Assembly (NCBI RefSeq): GCF_000717245.1
Contig: NZ_JNYQ01000001.1
Location: 620,001-684,000, forward strand
Source of the DNA: Kitasatospora papulosa
GTDB taxonomy: Bacteria; Actinomycetota; Actinomycetes; Streptomycetales; Streptomycetaceae
Length of the DNA stretch: 64,000 nt
Direction: 5' to 3'
The translations under genes and the position numbers were made by a program. Below are positions 27,291 to 35,808 of this stretch, one piece after another (within the stretch, counting starts at the first letter, position 1; every line of letters begins with the position of its first letter). Below the pieces are notes generated by a model that had not been told where the DNA came from, searched no databases, and was given only the letters and a program-made list of their open reading frames with translations.

Positions 27291-27980
27291 ATGCACGCCC
27301 AGATCGTCCTTTTCGATGGTTTCGACCCCCTCGACGTCATCGCACCGTACGAAGTGCTCCACGCGGGAGGCGCCGCCTCCGGCGGACTGGTCACCGTGGA
27401 ACTCGCGTCCGCGGAGGGACCGCGTGAGGTGGCCGGCGGCACCGGGGGCCTGGCGCTCCGTGCCACGGCCGCCCTGGACCCCGCACGGGCGGACCTGGTC
27501 CTCGTGCCCGGAGCCTCGGGCCGCGTCGCCGCGCCGGACGAGGCCGACGGGCCCGCGCCGGACGCCGGCGACCGGCAGCAGGACGCGTCCGTCCCGGTCC
27601 TGCTGGGCCGCACGCTCACCACCGGTCTTCCCGCCCTGCTGAGGACCGCCGTGGCCGACCCCGAGGTGATCGTCGGCGCGGTGTGCGGAGGCACCCTCGT
27701 CCTGGCCATGGCCGGCCTCCTGGAAGGCCGCCACGCCACCACCCACCACCTCGGCCTGGACATGCTCGACGCCACCGGGGTCCACGCGGTACGGGCACGT
27801 GTCGTCGACGACGGCGACCTCGTCACCGGTGCCGGTGTCACCTCCGGTCTCGACCTCGCCCTCCACCTCCTGGAGCGCGAGGTGGGCCCGCGGATCGCCC
27901 ACGCCGTCGAGGAACTGTTCGCGTACGAACGGCGCGGCGTCGTCTGGCGTGACCGGGGGCCTGTCCCGACCGCCGCCTGA
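27291..27980 (+). CDS. DJ-1/PfpI family protein
   Basis: A 229-residue single-domain protein of the DJ-1/PfpI superfamily: MHAQIVLFDGFDPLDVIAPY start, then VIVGAVCGGTLVLAMAGLLEG with the conserved elbow cysteine, and TTHHLGLDMLD. An insertion of about 30 residues (Asp/Ala/Gln-rich, about 80-110) separates the early strands. The family includes isonitrile hydratases, glyoxalases and chaperones, so the reaction is open. First gene of a three-gene plus-strand operon, divergent from the GlxA-type regulator. Confidence 0.8.
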   Translation: MHAQIVLFDGFDPLDVIAPYEVLHAGGAASGGLVTVELASAEGPREVAGGTGGLALRATAALDPARADLVLVPGASGRVAAPDEADGPAPDAGDRQQDASVPVLLGRTLTTGLPALLRTAVADPEVIVGAVCGGTLVLAMAGLLEGRHATTHHLGLDMLDATGVHAVRARVVDDGDLVTGAGVTSGLDLALHLLEREVGPRIAHAVEELFAYERRGVVWRDRGPVPTAA

Positions 27981-28033
27981 CCGAGGTCCGGCCCCCACCC
28001 TCGTCCACCCTGACCCGAAGGAACACCGCGCAC

Positions 28034-28360
28034 ATGCCCGTAGAAGGCGTCTGGGACCTGTCCGTGTCCACACCCATCGGCCTCGTCGAGGCCGTCGTCG
28101 AACTGCGCCGGGAGGACGGCCTCCTGCGCGGGGCCGCCCACGGCGCGGGGGAGGAGGTACCGCTGGGCGACGTCCGCCTGGAGGGCGACCGCCTCACCTG
28201 GAAGCAGGCCGTCACCACGCCCTTGCGCCTGAACCTGGCCTTCGACGTGACGGTCACCGGCGACACCCTGACCGGCACCTCCAGGGCCGGACGGCTGCCC
28301 GCCTCGAAGGTCACCGGCCGCCGCCGCGCCCTCCCCCCGGCCGGGGAGCCCCGCCGATGA
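28034..28360 (+). CDS. small beta-barrel-like protein, unknown
   Basis: A 108-residue cytoplasmic protein with alternating beta-strand patterns (GVWDLSVSTPIGLVEAVVEL, LTWKQAVTTPLRLNLAFDVT) and a basic end (GRRRALPP). The repeat of G-x-W/L-x-V pairs suggests a lipocalin-like or DUF-type barrel. The stop overlaps the next start by four bases (ATGA). No enzyme motif. Function probably linked to the flanking DJ-1 and DUF2269-like genes. Confidence 0.6.
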   Translation: MPVEGVWDLSVSTPIGLVEAVVELRREDGLLRGAAHGAGEEVPLGDVRLEGDRLTWKQAVTTPLRLNLAFDVTVTGDTLTGTSRAGRLPASKVTGRRRALPPAGEPRR

Positions 28361-28827
28361 CGAAGTTCTTCCTCTCCCTGCACGTCCTTGCCGCGGTCCT
28401 GGCCATCGGCCCGGTCACCGTCGCCGCGAGCATGTTCCCCAAGGCCCTGCGCACGGCACACGGCAGCCCCGGCGACGGCGACGCGCGGTCGAACCTGCGG
28501 CTGCTGCACCGCGTCTGCCGCGTCTACGGCGCCGTCGGCATCGCGGTACCCGTGTTCGGGTTCGCCACAGCCGGCAGCCTCGGCGTACTCGGCAGCGCAT
28601 GGCTGATCACGTCGATCCTGCTGACCGCCGCCGCCGCGGGCCTGCTGGTCCTGCGGATCCTGCCCGGCCAGGACAGCGCCCTCACCGCCCTGCGGGCCGA
28701 CGACACCACCGCCGCGGTTCCTGCGGCGGCCGCCCGCCTGGCCATGCTGACCGGTGTGTTCAACCTGCTGTGGGCCACGGTCACCGTACTGATGATCGTC
28801 CGCCCCGGCTCCACCACGGGAGCGTGA
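28357..28827 (+). CDS. DUF2269-like four-helix membrane protein
   Basis: A 156-residue integral membrane protein. It begins MTKFFLSLHVLAAVLAIGPV, where the His in the first helix is conserved in DUF2269-type proteins, and has three more helices (about 55-75, 80-105, 130-150). Role unknown. Translationally coupled to the preceding gene by ATGA. Confidence 0.7.
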   Translation: MTKFFLSLHVLAAVLAIGPVTVAASMFPKALRTAHGSPGDGDARSNLRLLHRVCRVYGAVGIAVPVFGFATAGSLGVLGSAWLITSILLTAAAAGLLVLRILPGQDSALTALRADDTTAAVPAAAARLAMLTGVFNLLWATVTVLMIVRPGSTTGA

Positions 28828-28871
28828 CCCTGTCGCGTGCCTCCTCACGGGCGGGCTGGCTACCATCCCGT

Positions 28872-30140
28872 GTGACCGAAACAGCCAAACAAGGTGTACC
28901 CCGCACACGCATACTCGCCGACCTGACACCCCTGCGCTCCTCGCCCGACTACCGGCGGCTCTGGTTCGGGAACACGGTTTCCTGGATCGGCCAGGGCATG
29001 ACCGCCCTGGCCGTCTCCCTCCAGGTCTACGACATCACCGGGTCCGCCTTCTCCGTCGGGCTGATCGGTCTCTGCTCGTTCGTCCCGCTGGTCCTCCTCG
29101 GGCTGTACAGCGGGGCGGTCGCCGACACCGTCGACCGGCGCAAGCTGGGGCTCCTCAGCGCCACCGGCTCGTTCCTGCTCTCCGTGGTGCTCGCCGTGGT
29201 GACCTTCGCGGGGGTCGAACACGTGGGGCTGCTCTACGCGGTCGTCGCCCTCCAGGCGGTCTGCTTCGCCCTCAACTCCCCGGCCCGCAGCTCGATGATC
29301 GCCCGGCTGCTCCCCGCCGAACAACTGCCGGCCGCCAACGCGCTCAACGCCATGACGTCGACCGCGGGCGGTCTGGCGGGGCCGATGGCCGGCGGCCTCA
29401 TCGTCGGCTGGTGGGGCTACCGCGCGGCGTACACCGTCGACGCCGTCACCTTCACCGCCTCGCTGTACGCGATGTGGCGGCTGCCCTCGATGCTGCCCGG
29501 CCGGAAGGACGGGGAGAACAGCACCGGTCGGGCGTCCGTGATGGACGGTCTGCGCTTCCTCGGTACCCGGCCCAACCTGCGGATGACCTTCTTCAGCGAC
29601 CTGAGCGCCATGGTGCTGGCCCACCCGCGCGCGCTCTTCCCCGTGGTCGCCGTGGTGTGGTTCGGCGGCGACGCGAAGACCACCGGACTGCTCGTCGCCG
29701 CCCCCGCGCTGGGAGCCCTGCTCGGCAGCGTGTTCTCGGGCTGGCTGAGCCGCATCCGGCGCCACGGGCTCGCCGTCCTGATCGCCGTCTGCGGCTGGGG
29801 CGGCGCCATCGCCGTGTTCGGGCTCACCCGGCAGCTCTGGCTCGGACTGATCCTGCTGGCGCTCGCCGGGTGCGCGGACTCCATCTCGATGGTCTTCCGC
29901 AACACCATGCTCCAGGCGGCGGTCCCGGACGACATGCGGGGCCGGCTGCAGGGCGTGTTCATCGTCGTCGTCGCCGGAGGCCCCCGGCTCGGCGACCTCG
30001 TGGCCGGCTCCGTCGCCGACCTGACGTCACCGGCCGTGGCGGTCACCGGCGGCGGCGTCGCGTGCGTGCTGGTGGTGTGCCTGCTCGGGCTGCGCCGGCC
30101 CGGCTTCGCCCGCTACGACGCCCGCGATCCGCAGCCCTGA
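28872..30140 (+). CDS. MFS transporter
   Basis: A 422-residue transporter with 12 predicted helices and the loop 2-3 motif GAVADTVDRRKLGL. The sequence resembles the MFS drug exporters of the enterobactin-exporter (EntS) type: YRRLWFGNTVSWIGQGM at the start, NALNAM, and DDMRGRLQGVF in the last third. GTG 28872 was chosen because the protein homology begins there; the ribosome site is not strong. Substrate unknown; export of a small molecule is likely. No adjacent regulator on the same strand. Confidence 0.85.
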   Translation: MTETAKQGVPRTRILADLTPLRSSPDYRRLWFGNTVSWIGQGMTALAVSLQVYDITGSAFSVGLIGLCSFVPLVLLGLYSGAVADTVDRRKLGLLSATGSFLLSVVLAVVTFAGVEHVGLLYAVVALQAVCFALNSPARSSMIARLLPAEQLPAANALNAMTSTAGGLAGPMAGGLIVGWWGYRAAYTVDAVTFTASLYAMWRLPSMLPGRKDGENSTGRASVMDGLRFLGTRPNLRMTFFSDLSAMVLAHPRALFPVVAVVWFGGDAKTTGLLVAAPALGALLGSVFSGWLSRIRRHGLAVLIAVCGWGGAIAVFGLTRQLWLGLILLALAGCADSISMVFRNTMLQAAVPDDMRGRLQGVFIVVVAGGPRLGDLVAGSVADLTSPAVAVTGGGVACVLVVCLLGLRRPGFARYDARDPQP

Positions 30141-30274
30141 GCCTCCGGCACGGCTGGGGGGACCTCACGGGAGCCGCCCCCGCGGACACCACGCCCGCCC
30201 GGCCCGCCGGCCCGAACCGTCCGGCATACGGGCGGCACTTGTCGCCGTCCCCGCCCCACCACCAGGATGCCCGT

Positions 30275-30352
30275 ATGGCCACAGCTCTCGTGTCGCGGCG
30301 TCACGTGGACCTCCTGCGCGTCTCGACGATGCTCTGTCCGTCCTGCCGCTGA
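30275..30352 (+). CDS. cysteine-rich leader peptide (uORF)
   Basis: A 25-residue frame beginning MATALVSRRHVDLLRV and ending MLCPSCR before TGA. The RRHVDLLRV core with cysteines near the end is the hallmark of the short leader peptides that precede sulfur and cysteine genes in actinobacteria and are thought to sense cysteine supply by ribosome stalling. It lies 129 bases before the flavin monooxygenase gene. CAGGA lies a few bases before ATG 30275. The remainder of 30141-30481 holds no other gene. Confidence 0.75.
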   Translation: MATALVSRRHVDLLRVSTMLCPSCR

Positions 30353-30481
30353 CGTGACACCGGGCCGGCCCCGACGCCCTCGCGGCCCCGCCCACGCCTC
30401 CCGGAACACCCCGGCCGACGGTGCGCCCGCGCATCCGTACGTCCGTCGTGCGTCCCCCGCCGCCGTCCACGAGGATCCCGT

Positions 30482-31621
30482 ATGTCCGGCAATCCGCTCC
30501 TGCTCCACTGGTTCCTGCCCACGGGCGGAGACGGCCGCGACCCCGGCGGTGTCACGGCCGTGCAGGGGAGGACCGGCGCCGCCACCCGCCGCCCCGCGGA
30601 CATCGGCTACCTGACCCAGGTGGCACGCGCCGCCGAACAGTCCGGGTTCCACTCGCTGCTGACCCCCGTGGGGCTCGGATGCGTCGATCCGTGGATCCTC
30701 ACGGCGGCCCTGGCCCAGCACACCGACCGGATCGGGTTCCTGGTCGCCTTCCGCGCGGGGTTCGCCAGCCCGACCCTGCTGGCCCAGCAGGCCGACGCCT
30801 TCCGCCGGTTCGCCGGGGGGCGGCTCCGCCTCAATGTCGTCACCGGCGGTGATCCGGCCGAACAGCGGGCCTACGGCGACCACGTGGACCACGACGGGCG
30901 CTACGCGCGCACCGACGAGGTGATGGGCGTTCTGCGCGACCTCCTGGAGGGCAGGCGCGTCGACCACCACGGTGAGCACCTGCGGATCGACGGCGCCCAG
31001 CTCCACGAGCCCGCCGTCCGGTACCCCGTACCGCTCTACTTCGGCGGAGCCTCCCCGGCCGCCGAGGCCGTCGCCGCGCGCCGGGCCGACGTACAGCTGC
31101 TCTGGGGCGAACCCCCGGCGGCCCTGGCCGGGCGCATCGACAGACTCCGCGCCGCGGCCCCCGAACTGCGCTACGGACTCCGCCTGCACATCATCAGCCG
31201 GGACACCGCCGCCGAGGCGTGGGCCGAGGCGGACCGCATCCTCGCGGGCCTCGACCCGGAGGCGGTCCGCGCCAGCCAGGACCGGTTCGCCCGTATGGAC
31301 TCCACCGGCCAGGCCCGGATGGCCGCGCTGCACGGAGGGTCCGCCGACGCCGCGAAGCTGGAGGTCGCCCCGAACCTCTGGGCGGGCATCGGTCTCGTAC
31401 GGGAGGGAGCCGGCACGGCCCTGGTCGGCTCGCACGACGAGGTCGCCCAGCGGCTCCACGAGTACCGGCGCCTGGGCATCGGCGAGTTCATCCTCTCCGG
31501 CTACCCGCACCTGGAGGAGGCCTACCGGGTGGGCGAGGAGGTCGCTCCCCGGCTCCGCGCGCTCCTCGCGCGTGCCCGGACGGACGCCTGGGAGGGGTGC
31601 GGGGACCCGCCCGTCAGATGA
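30482..31621 (+). CDS. FMNH2-dependent alkanesulfonate monooxygenase-like (LLM class)
   Basis: A 379-residue bacterial-luciferase-like monooxygenase. It opens LLLHWFLPTGGDGRDPGG and continues with IGYLTQVARAAEQSGFHSLL, LAQHTDRIGFLVAFRAG and RLRLNVVTGGDPAEQRAYGD, the pattern of SsuD/alkanesulfonate-type enzymes that release sulfite from organosulfonates using reduced flavin. Full length for the family. The upstream cysteine leader peptide supports a role in sulfur supply. No sulfonate ABC transporter follows; the gene stands alone and overlaps the convergent VOC gene by 8 bases. Confidence 0.85.
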   Translation: MSGNPLLLHWFLPTGGDGRDPGGVTAVQGRTGAATRRPADIGYLTQVARAAEQSGFHSLLTPVGLGCVDPWILTAALAQHTDRIGFLVAFRAGFASPTLLAQQADAFRRFAGGRLRLNVVTGGDPAEQRAYGDHVDHDGRYARTDEVMGVLRDLLEGRRVDHHGEHLRIDGAQLHEPAVRYPVPLYFGGASPAAEAVAARRADVQLLWGEPPAALAGRIDRLRAAAPELRYGLRLHIISRDTAAEAWAEADRILAGLDPEAVRASQDRFARMDSTGQARMAALHGGSADAAKLEVAPNLWAGIGLVREGAGTALVGSHDEVAQRLHEYRRLGIGEFILSGYPHLEEAYRVGEEVAPRLRALLARARTDAWEGCGDPPVR

Positions 31622-32411
31622 CCTCGGTGACGCCCGGCATCTCGCCCCCGGTCGTCGAGGGGTCGAACAGCGAGAACACCGCACCCTGCGGATCCGTCAG
31701 CGAGGCGAACCGGCCGAACGGGATGGTCATCGGCCCGAACCGGAGCTGCGCACCCAGCGACTTCGCCTTCTCCACCGCCGCGTCGCAGTCGGCGACACCG
31801 AAGTAGACGTTCAGATGGGCCGGCACCTGGGGCGGGAACTCCTCACCCATCCTCATCCGGCCGAGCACCGGGTCGGCACCCAGGTCGTAGAGCGAGAAGT
31901 CGACGGCGTCGTCGTCCAGGTGCTTCACCCGGTACCCGAAGACCGACGAGAAGAAGGTGTCGGCCTTCTCCGGCTCCCGGGTGTAGATCTCGGCCCAGGA
32001 GAAGGCACCGGGCACGGCCTGCGCCTCGAAGCCCTTGTGGGTGCCCGCCTGCCACACTCCGAAAGCCGCCCCGCCGGGGTCGGAGGCCAGCACCATCGTC
32101 CCGAAGTCGCCGACCCGCATCGGTTCCACCAGCACCTCGCCTCCGTGCTCGCGGATCTTCGCGGTGGTGGCGGCGGCGTCCGGCGAGGCGAGGTACAGGC
32201 ACCAGGCGTTCGGCGCCTCCTGGCCCGGCACGGGAGGCGACAGCGCGGCGACCGCCTTGCCGTCCGCGTGGGCCTGCGTGTAGTTGCCGTACTCCGGCAT
32301 GGACTCCCCGTACGTCCAGCCCAGGAGCTCACCGTAGAAGCGCTTCGCCCCTTCGAGGTCGCCGAACGTACCGTCGGCCCAGCACGGGGTTCCCTCGGAT
32401 TCTGCGGCCAT
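31614..32411 (-). CDS. VOC/glyoxalase-fold protein, two domains
   Basis: A 265-residue protein with two vicinal-oxygen-chelate modules. The first starts GTPCWADGTFGDLEGAKRFY and the second AFSWAEIYTREPEKADTFFS, each followed by the beta-strand and metal-ligand pattern of the fold (for example AHLNVYFGVADCDAAVEKA). Similar to mycobacterial 27-30 kDa VOC antigens. The substrate cannot be inferred. ATG 32411 has GGAGAGAGG upstream; a longer frame exists without homology. Its 3' end overlaps the monooxygenase gene. Confidence 0.85.
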   Translation of the reverse strand: MAAESEGTPCWADGTFGDLEGAKRFYGELLGWTYGESMPEYGNYTQAHADGKAVAALSPPVPGQEAPNAWCLYLASPDAAATTAKIREHGGEVLVEPMRVGDFGTMVLASDPGGAAFGVWQAGTHKGFEAQAVPGAFSWAEIYTREPEKADTFFSSVFGYRVKHLDDDAVDFSLYDLGADPVLGRMRMGEEFPPQVPAHLNVYFGVADCDAAVEKAKSLGAQLRFGPMTIPFGRFASLTDPQGAVFSLFDPSTTGGEMPGVTEVI

Positions 32412-32520
32412 GACTCGAACCTCTCTCCACGCGACGGACGGCTCTCCCGTCACGCTAGCCAACGGCTGCTCCGGCGGCGCGCCGAAGCACCGCCGGCGGG
32501 GCGGTCGCACAGCCGGAAGG

Positions 32521-35295
32521 TCACGGCTCACGGACGAGGGCGAGGCGCTCCCGTACGGAGTCGGCCTCCGGGTCCCCCAGCGCGTCGAAGATCACGGCGG
32601 CACGGCGCCAGACGTCCTCGGCCCGCCGGGTGTCGCCCGTCGCCAGGAGCGTCTCACCGAGCCGGACCAGGGTCTCCGCCTCGTGGTAGCGGTCCGCCGA
32701 GGCCCGGAACAGGACGACGGCCTCCTCGTAGCTCGTGACCGCGCGGTCATGACGGGCCAGATGGTGATAGGCGAAGCCGAGGCTGTCCAGGGTGGCGGCC
32801 TGGCCGTTGCGGTCACCTGCGTGCCGCTGCCGTTCGAGGGCCTGGGAACAGCTCTCGATGGCCCGTTCGTAGTCTCCCTCCGCGGCGTGCAGCCACCCGA
32901 TCGCGTTCAGGGTGCGTGCCTCTCCGTCCCGGTTGCCGGAAAGGCGGTACAGACGCAGGGCGTCGTCGCCGTGCCGCAGCGCCTCCGCCAGCCGGCCGTC
33001 CATGTAACAGAGTTCGACGTAGTTGTGCAGGGTCTGCGCCTGGCCGGTGGCGTCGCCCAGGCGGGCGTACAGATCGAGGGAACGGCGTAACCGGCTCTCC
33101 GCGGCACCGAGATCCCCGAGACGGGATTCGGCGCGGGCGAGCAGGCGGCAGGCCATGGCCTGCCCTGCCGGATCGCCGGCTCTTTCGGCGGCGGCGAGTG
33201 CGGTCTCCTGGACCACGCGCTGGTCCTGCCACAGACCGTGGGGTGCCAGGTAGGCGGTGAGTGCCCAGGCCAGCTGCCAGCTGTACGCCTCGAAGCCGTG
33301 CCGCTCGGCCTGTGCCACCGTGCGCAGCAGGACCTGGTGCTCGGCGGCGAACCAGGCGAGGGCGGTGTCGGCGTCCCGGACGTGCTCTCCGCTGTTGGCC
33401 GGCAGCCGGGGCACGGGCGTGACGGCCGGCCACTGCGGCTGCACGAGTACGGCCGCCGCGTGAGCACGGTGCAGGAAGTGGTCGTACAGCCTCTCCAGCG
33501 CGTCGCCGCGTGCCGCGGGCGGCTCCGAGGTCCGCACGAGATCGGCCGCGTAGGCCCGCAGCAGATCGTGGAAGAGGTATCGCCCGGGGGAGTGCTCGGT
33601 CAGCAGGTGCAGCCGGGTCAGCTCCCGGAGCAGAGGCCGGACGGCGGGCTCCGGGGCTCCGGCCAGCGCCGCCGCCGCGTCCAGGGTCAGGTCGGGGCCG
33701 GGGTGGAGTCCGAGCAGGCGGAAGAGGCGTGCCGCCCCGTCGGTGAGGGCGAGCGCGGACCAGGACAGGATCCGCCGCGCGTCGCCGTCCTCCAGCGCGT
33801 TCAGCAGCGCCCCCGCGGGACGGAGCTCGGCCGCGAAGACCTGGAGGGAGAAGGACGGATGGTCCGCCACCCGTGCGGCGACGACGGCGAGGGCGAGGGG
33901 GAGCCGTCCGGTGGCGGCGACGATCTCCGCCGCCGCGGCCGGTTCGGCGGCGATCCGCCCGCCGAGGCGGCGGACGAGCAGGCCGGTCGACTCCTGCTCG
34001 GTCAGTACGTCCAGGGTGAGCGGCCGCGCCCCTTCGGTCGTCACCAGCCCGTGCATCCGCTCCCGGCTGGTGACGACCACCACGCTCTCCCCGGCGCCGG
34101 GCAGCAGCGGCCGCGCGTGCGCGGAGTCCCGCGCGTTGTCCAGGACCACGAGCACGCGCCGAGAGGCCAGCAAGCTGCGGAAGAGGCCCGTGCGGGCTTC
34201 CGTGCCGGAGGGTATCCGCGCCTGGGGTACGCCCAACGCCTCGATGAACCCCCTCAGGGCGTCGGCGGCCGGCAGCGGGCCCTCTTCGTCGTATCCGCGC
34301 AGGTTCACGTGGAGCTGGCCGTCGGGGAAGCGGTCGGCCACCCCGTGGGCCCAGTGCAGCACGAGAGCGGTCTTGCCGACGCCGGCCATTCCGGAGACCG
34401 CGGTGATCGCCGCGGTTCCCGGCCCGCCGGACCCGCTGCCGAGGGAGGAGTCGAGCGCGGCGAGCGCGGCATCGCGGCCGACGAATCCGGCTGTGACGAG
34501 GGGAAGCTGCCTGGGTCTGGGGGCCACCGGGGCAGGCGTGGCCCGTGCGGGCACCGGGCGCTGACGGAGGATGTCCCTGTGCAGGCTTTCCAGTTCGGGG
34601 CCGGGTTCGAGGCCGGTCTCGCGGACCAGCACCTCGCGCGCCCGGCGGTGGGCCTCCAGCGCCCCCGCCACGTCGCCGTCCCGGAAGAGGCCCAGCATCA
34701 GATGGAGCCAGGCGCCCTGTCGCAGCGGACGGTGCTCGACCAGCCCCCGCATCCGGAGGACCGCTTCCGGACAGCGGTCCTCCGCGATCAGGGCCTCCGC
34801 GTAGTCCTCCTCGGCGTTCCAGCGGCGCTCCTCCAGCCGGCCCGCCCAGCGGTCGAGCGCGTCCGACAGCGGCAGCCCTTCGAGGAACGCTCCACGCCAC
34901 AAGCCCAGGGCGCGGTCCAGCTCCTCGCACGCGCGGGCGGGATCGCCCAGGGTCAGGGCCCGCCGGCCGTCGGCCGCCGCCTCCTCGAAGACGTCGACGT
35001 CCCGCTGTCCCGGCTCGACCCGGAGCAGGTAGCCGCCCGGTGTGCGCGCGACCCCGTCCCAGGGGGCGCCGTCGCCCAGAGCGGTCCGCAGACCGCGCAC
35101 ATAGGTCCTGAGGTTCGCGGCGGCGGAGGCCGGCGGGTCGTCGCCCCAGAGCGCCACGGTGAGTGCCGCGGTCGGCACGGTCTCGGACGGACGCCGGAGC
35201 AGGGCTGCCAGCAGCAGGCGTTGCTTGGCGGAGCCCAGGCCGACCCGTCCGCCGTCGCGGGAGACTTCCAGCGGGCCGAGAAGGGCGAAATGCAC
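32521..35295 (-). CDS. AfsR/SARP-family transcriptional regulator
   Basis: A 924-residue regulator. An OmpR-type winged helix (about 1-93, with LGSAKQRLLLAALL and VARTPGGYLLRV) and a bacterial transcriptional activation domain (about 95-245) form the SARP unit. An NB-ARC-type ATPase follows with Walker A GMAGVGKT (302-309) and LVVLDNARD. The C-terminal third is TPR-like (repeats such as AIGWLHAAEGDYERAIESC). SARPs bind direct heptamers and recruit RNA polymerase; AfsR-type ones integrate signals through the ATPase and TPR parts. It diverges from the small secreted protein gene, and the shared region carries three heptamers at 11-bp spacing. No antibiotic cluster is adjacent. Confidence 0.92.
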   Translation of the reverse strand: MHFALLGPLEVSRDGGRVGLGSAKQRLLLAALLRRPSETVPTAALTVALWGDDPPASAAANLRTYVRGLRTALGDGAPWDGVARTPGGYLLRVEPGQRDVDVFEEAAADGRRALTLGDPARACEELDRALGLWRGAFLEGLPLSDALDRWAGRLEERRWNAEEDYAEALIAEDRCPEAVLRMRGLVEHRPLRQGAWLHLMLGLFRDGDVAGALEAHRRAREVLVRETGLEPGPELESLHRDILRQRPVPARATPAPVAPRPRQLPLVTAGFVGRDAALAALDSSLGSGSGGPGTAAITAVSGMAGVGKTALVLHWAHGVADRFPDGQLHVNLRGYDEEGPLPAADALRGFIEALGVPQARIPSGTEARTGLFRSLLASRRVLVVLDNARDSAHARPLLPGAGESVVVVTSRERMHGLVTTEGARPLTLDVLTEQESTGLLVRRLGGRIAAEPAAAAEIVAATGRLPLALAVVAARVADHPSFSLQVFAAELRPAGALLNALEDGDARRILSWSALALTDGAARLFRLLGLHPGPDLTLDAAAALAGAPEPAVRPLLRELTRLHLLTEHSPGRYLFHDLLRAYAADLVRTSEPPAARGDALERLYDHFLHRAHAAAVLVQPQWPAVTPVPRLPANSGEHVRDADTALAWFAAEHQVLLRTVAQAERHGFEAYSWQLAWALTAYLAPHGLWQDQRVVQETALAAAERAGDPAGQAMACRLLARAESRLGDLGAAESRLRRSLDLYARLGDATGQAQTLHNYVELCYMDGRLAEALRHGDDALRLYRLSGNRDGEARTLNAIGWLHAAEGDYERAIESCSQALERQRHAGDRNGQAATLDSLGFAYHHLARHDRAVTSYEEAVVLFRASADRYHEAETLVRLGETLLATGDTRRAEDVWRRAAVIFDALGDPEADSVRERLALVREP

Positions 35296-35351
35296 CGTTA
35301 CTCCCTGCCGTGCGTGCGGCTGTCCGCGAGACCGGCTGACCGAGGGCGAGT

Positions 35352-35395
35352 TGTGCGCACTCTATGCGCGGATTATGCGCAAGTCGTCATAGCCT
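35352..35395 (+). promoter_or_regulatory. SARP-type heptamer repeats and -10 box
   Basis: Direct heptamers TGTGCGC (35352-35358), TATGCGC (35363-35369) and TATGCGC (35374-35380) recur every 11 bases with 4-base spacers. A -10-like TAGCCT sits at 35390-35395, nine bases after the last one. Spacing and orientation match known SARP sites (11-bp period, about 8 bp before the -10). They point toward the gene at 35437, and the SARP gene lies on the other side. Confidence 0.7.
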
Positions 35396-35436
35396 GCCGC
35401 CTGTTGCGTAACCACCTTCTCGGCAAGGAGTCCTTG

Positions 35437-35742
35437 ATGCGTATGACCCGGAGGGCGGCACAGGCCGCGGTGACCGCTGCGGCTCTGGGCGGAACCATGA
35501 TCATCTCAGCGACGCCGGCCGCCGCCGCGACGACGGCCCCGACCTGCATCGGCCGCATGGTCACGCAGACGACCACCGGCTTCGACGTCCTTCTCTCGAA
35601 CAAGTGCGGGGGCGAGCGTGCGGTGAAGGTCGTCGTCTCGCTGGCCCCGGACAGCCCGTGTTACGTGATGTCCGCCGGTACCAGCCATCTGTACGTCTAC
35701 CGCGGGGTCCTCGGGAACTACGACCGCACGGTCAACTGCTGA
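35437..35742 (+). CDS. small secreted disulfide protein, tendamistat-like spacing
   Basis: A 101-residue precursor. Signal peptide ending SATPAAA, then about 68 mature residues with four cysteines: APTC, SNKC, SPC and the C-terminal VNC. Gaps between cysteines (20, 17 and 25 residues) and the beta-rich pattern resemble the alpha-amylase inhibitor tendamistat (15, 17, 27), but the inhibitory WRY motif is absent, so any inhibitor role is speculative. AAGGAG lies 6 bases before ATG 35437. Its promoter carries SARP-type repeats, suggesting control by the neighbouring regulator. Confidence 0.7.
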   Translation: MRMTRRAAQAAVTAAALGGTMIISATPAAAATTAPTCIGRMVTQTTTGFDVLLSNKCGGERAVKVVVSLAPDSPCYVMSAGTSHLYVYRGVLGNYDRTVNC

Positions 35743-35765
35743 CGAAGCGTCGTCACCGGTCCGCG

Positions 35766-35797
35766 CAGGGCACGTCCGGTCTCCCGGGCGTGCCCTG
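35766..35797. terminator. hairpin terminator
   Basis: Stem CAGGGCACG/CGTGCCCTG with a 14-base loop, extended by flanking CCGG pairs, between convergent genes. Confidence 0.55.
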
Positions 35798-35808
35798 TCC
35801 GGTGACCG

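Noticed and set aside
33238..35436. Very long plus-strand frame opposite the SARP gene
   Set aside because: Antisense shadow caused by high GC. Only its last 101 codons (from 35437) are a real gene.
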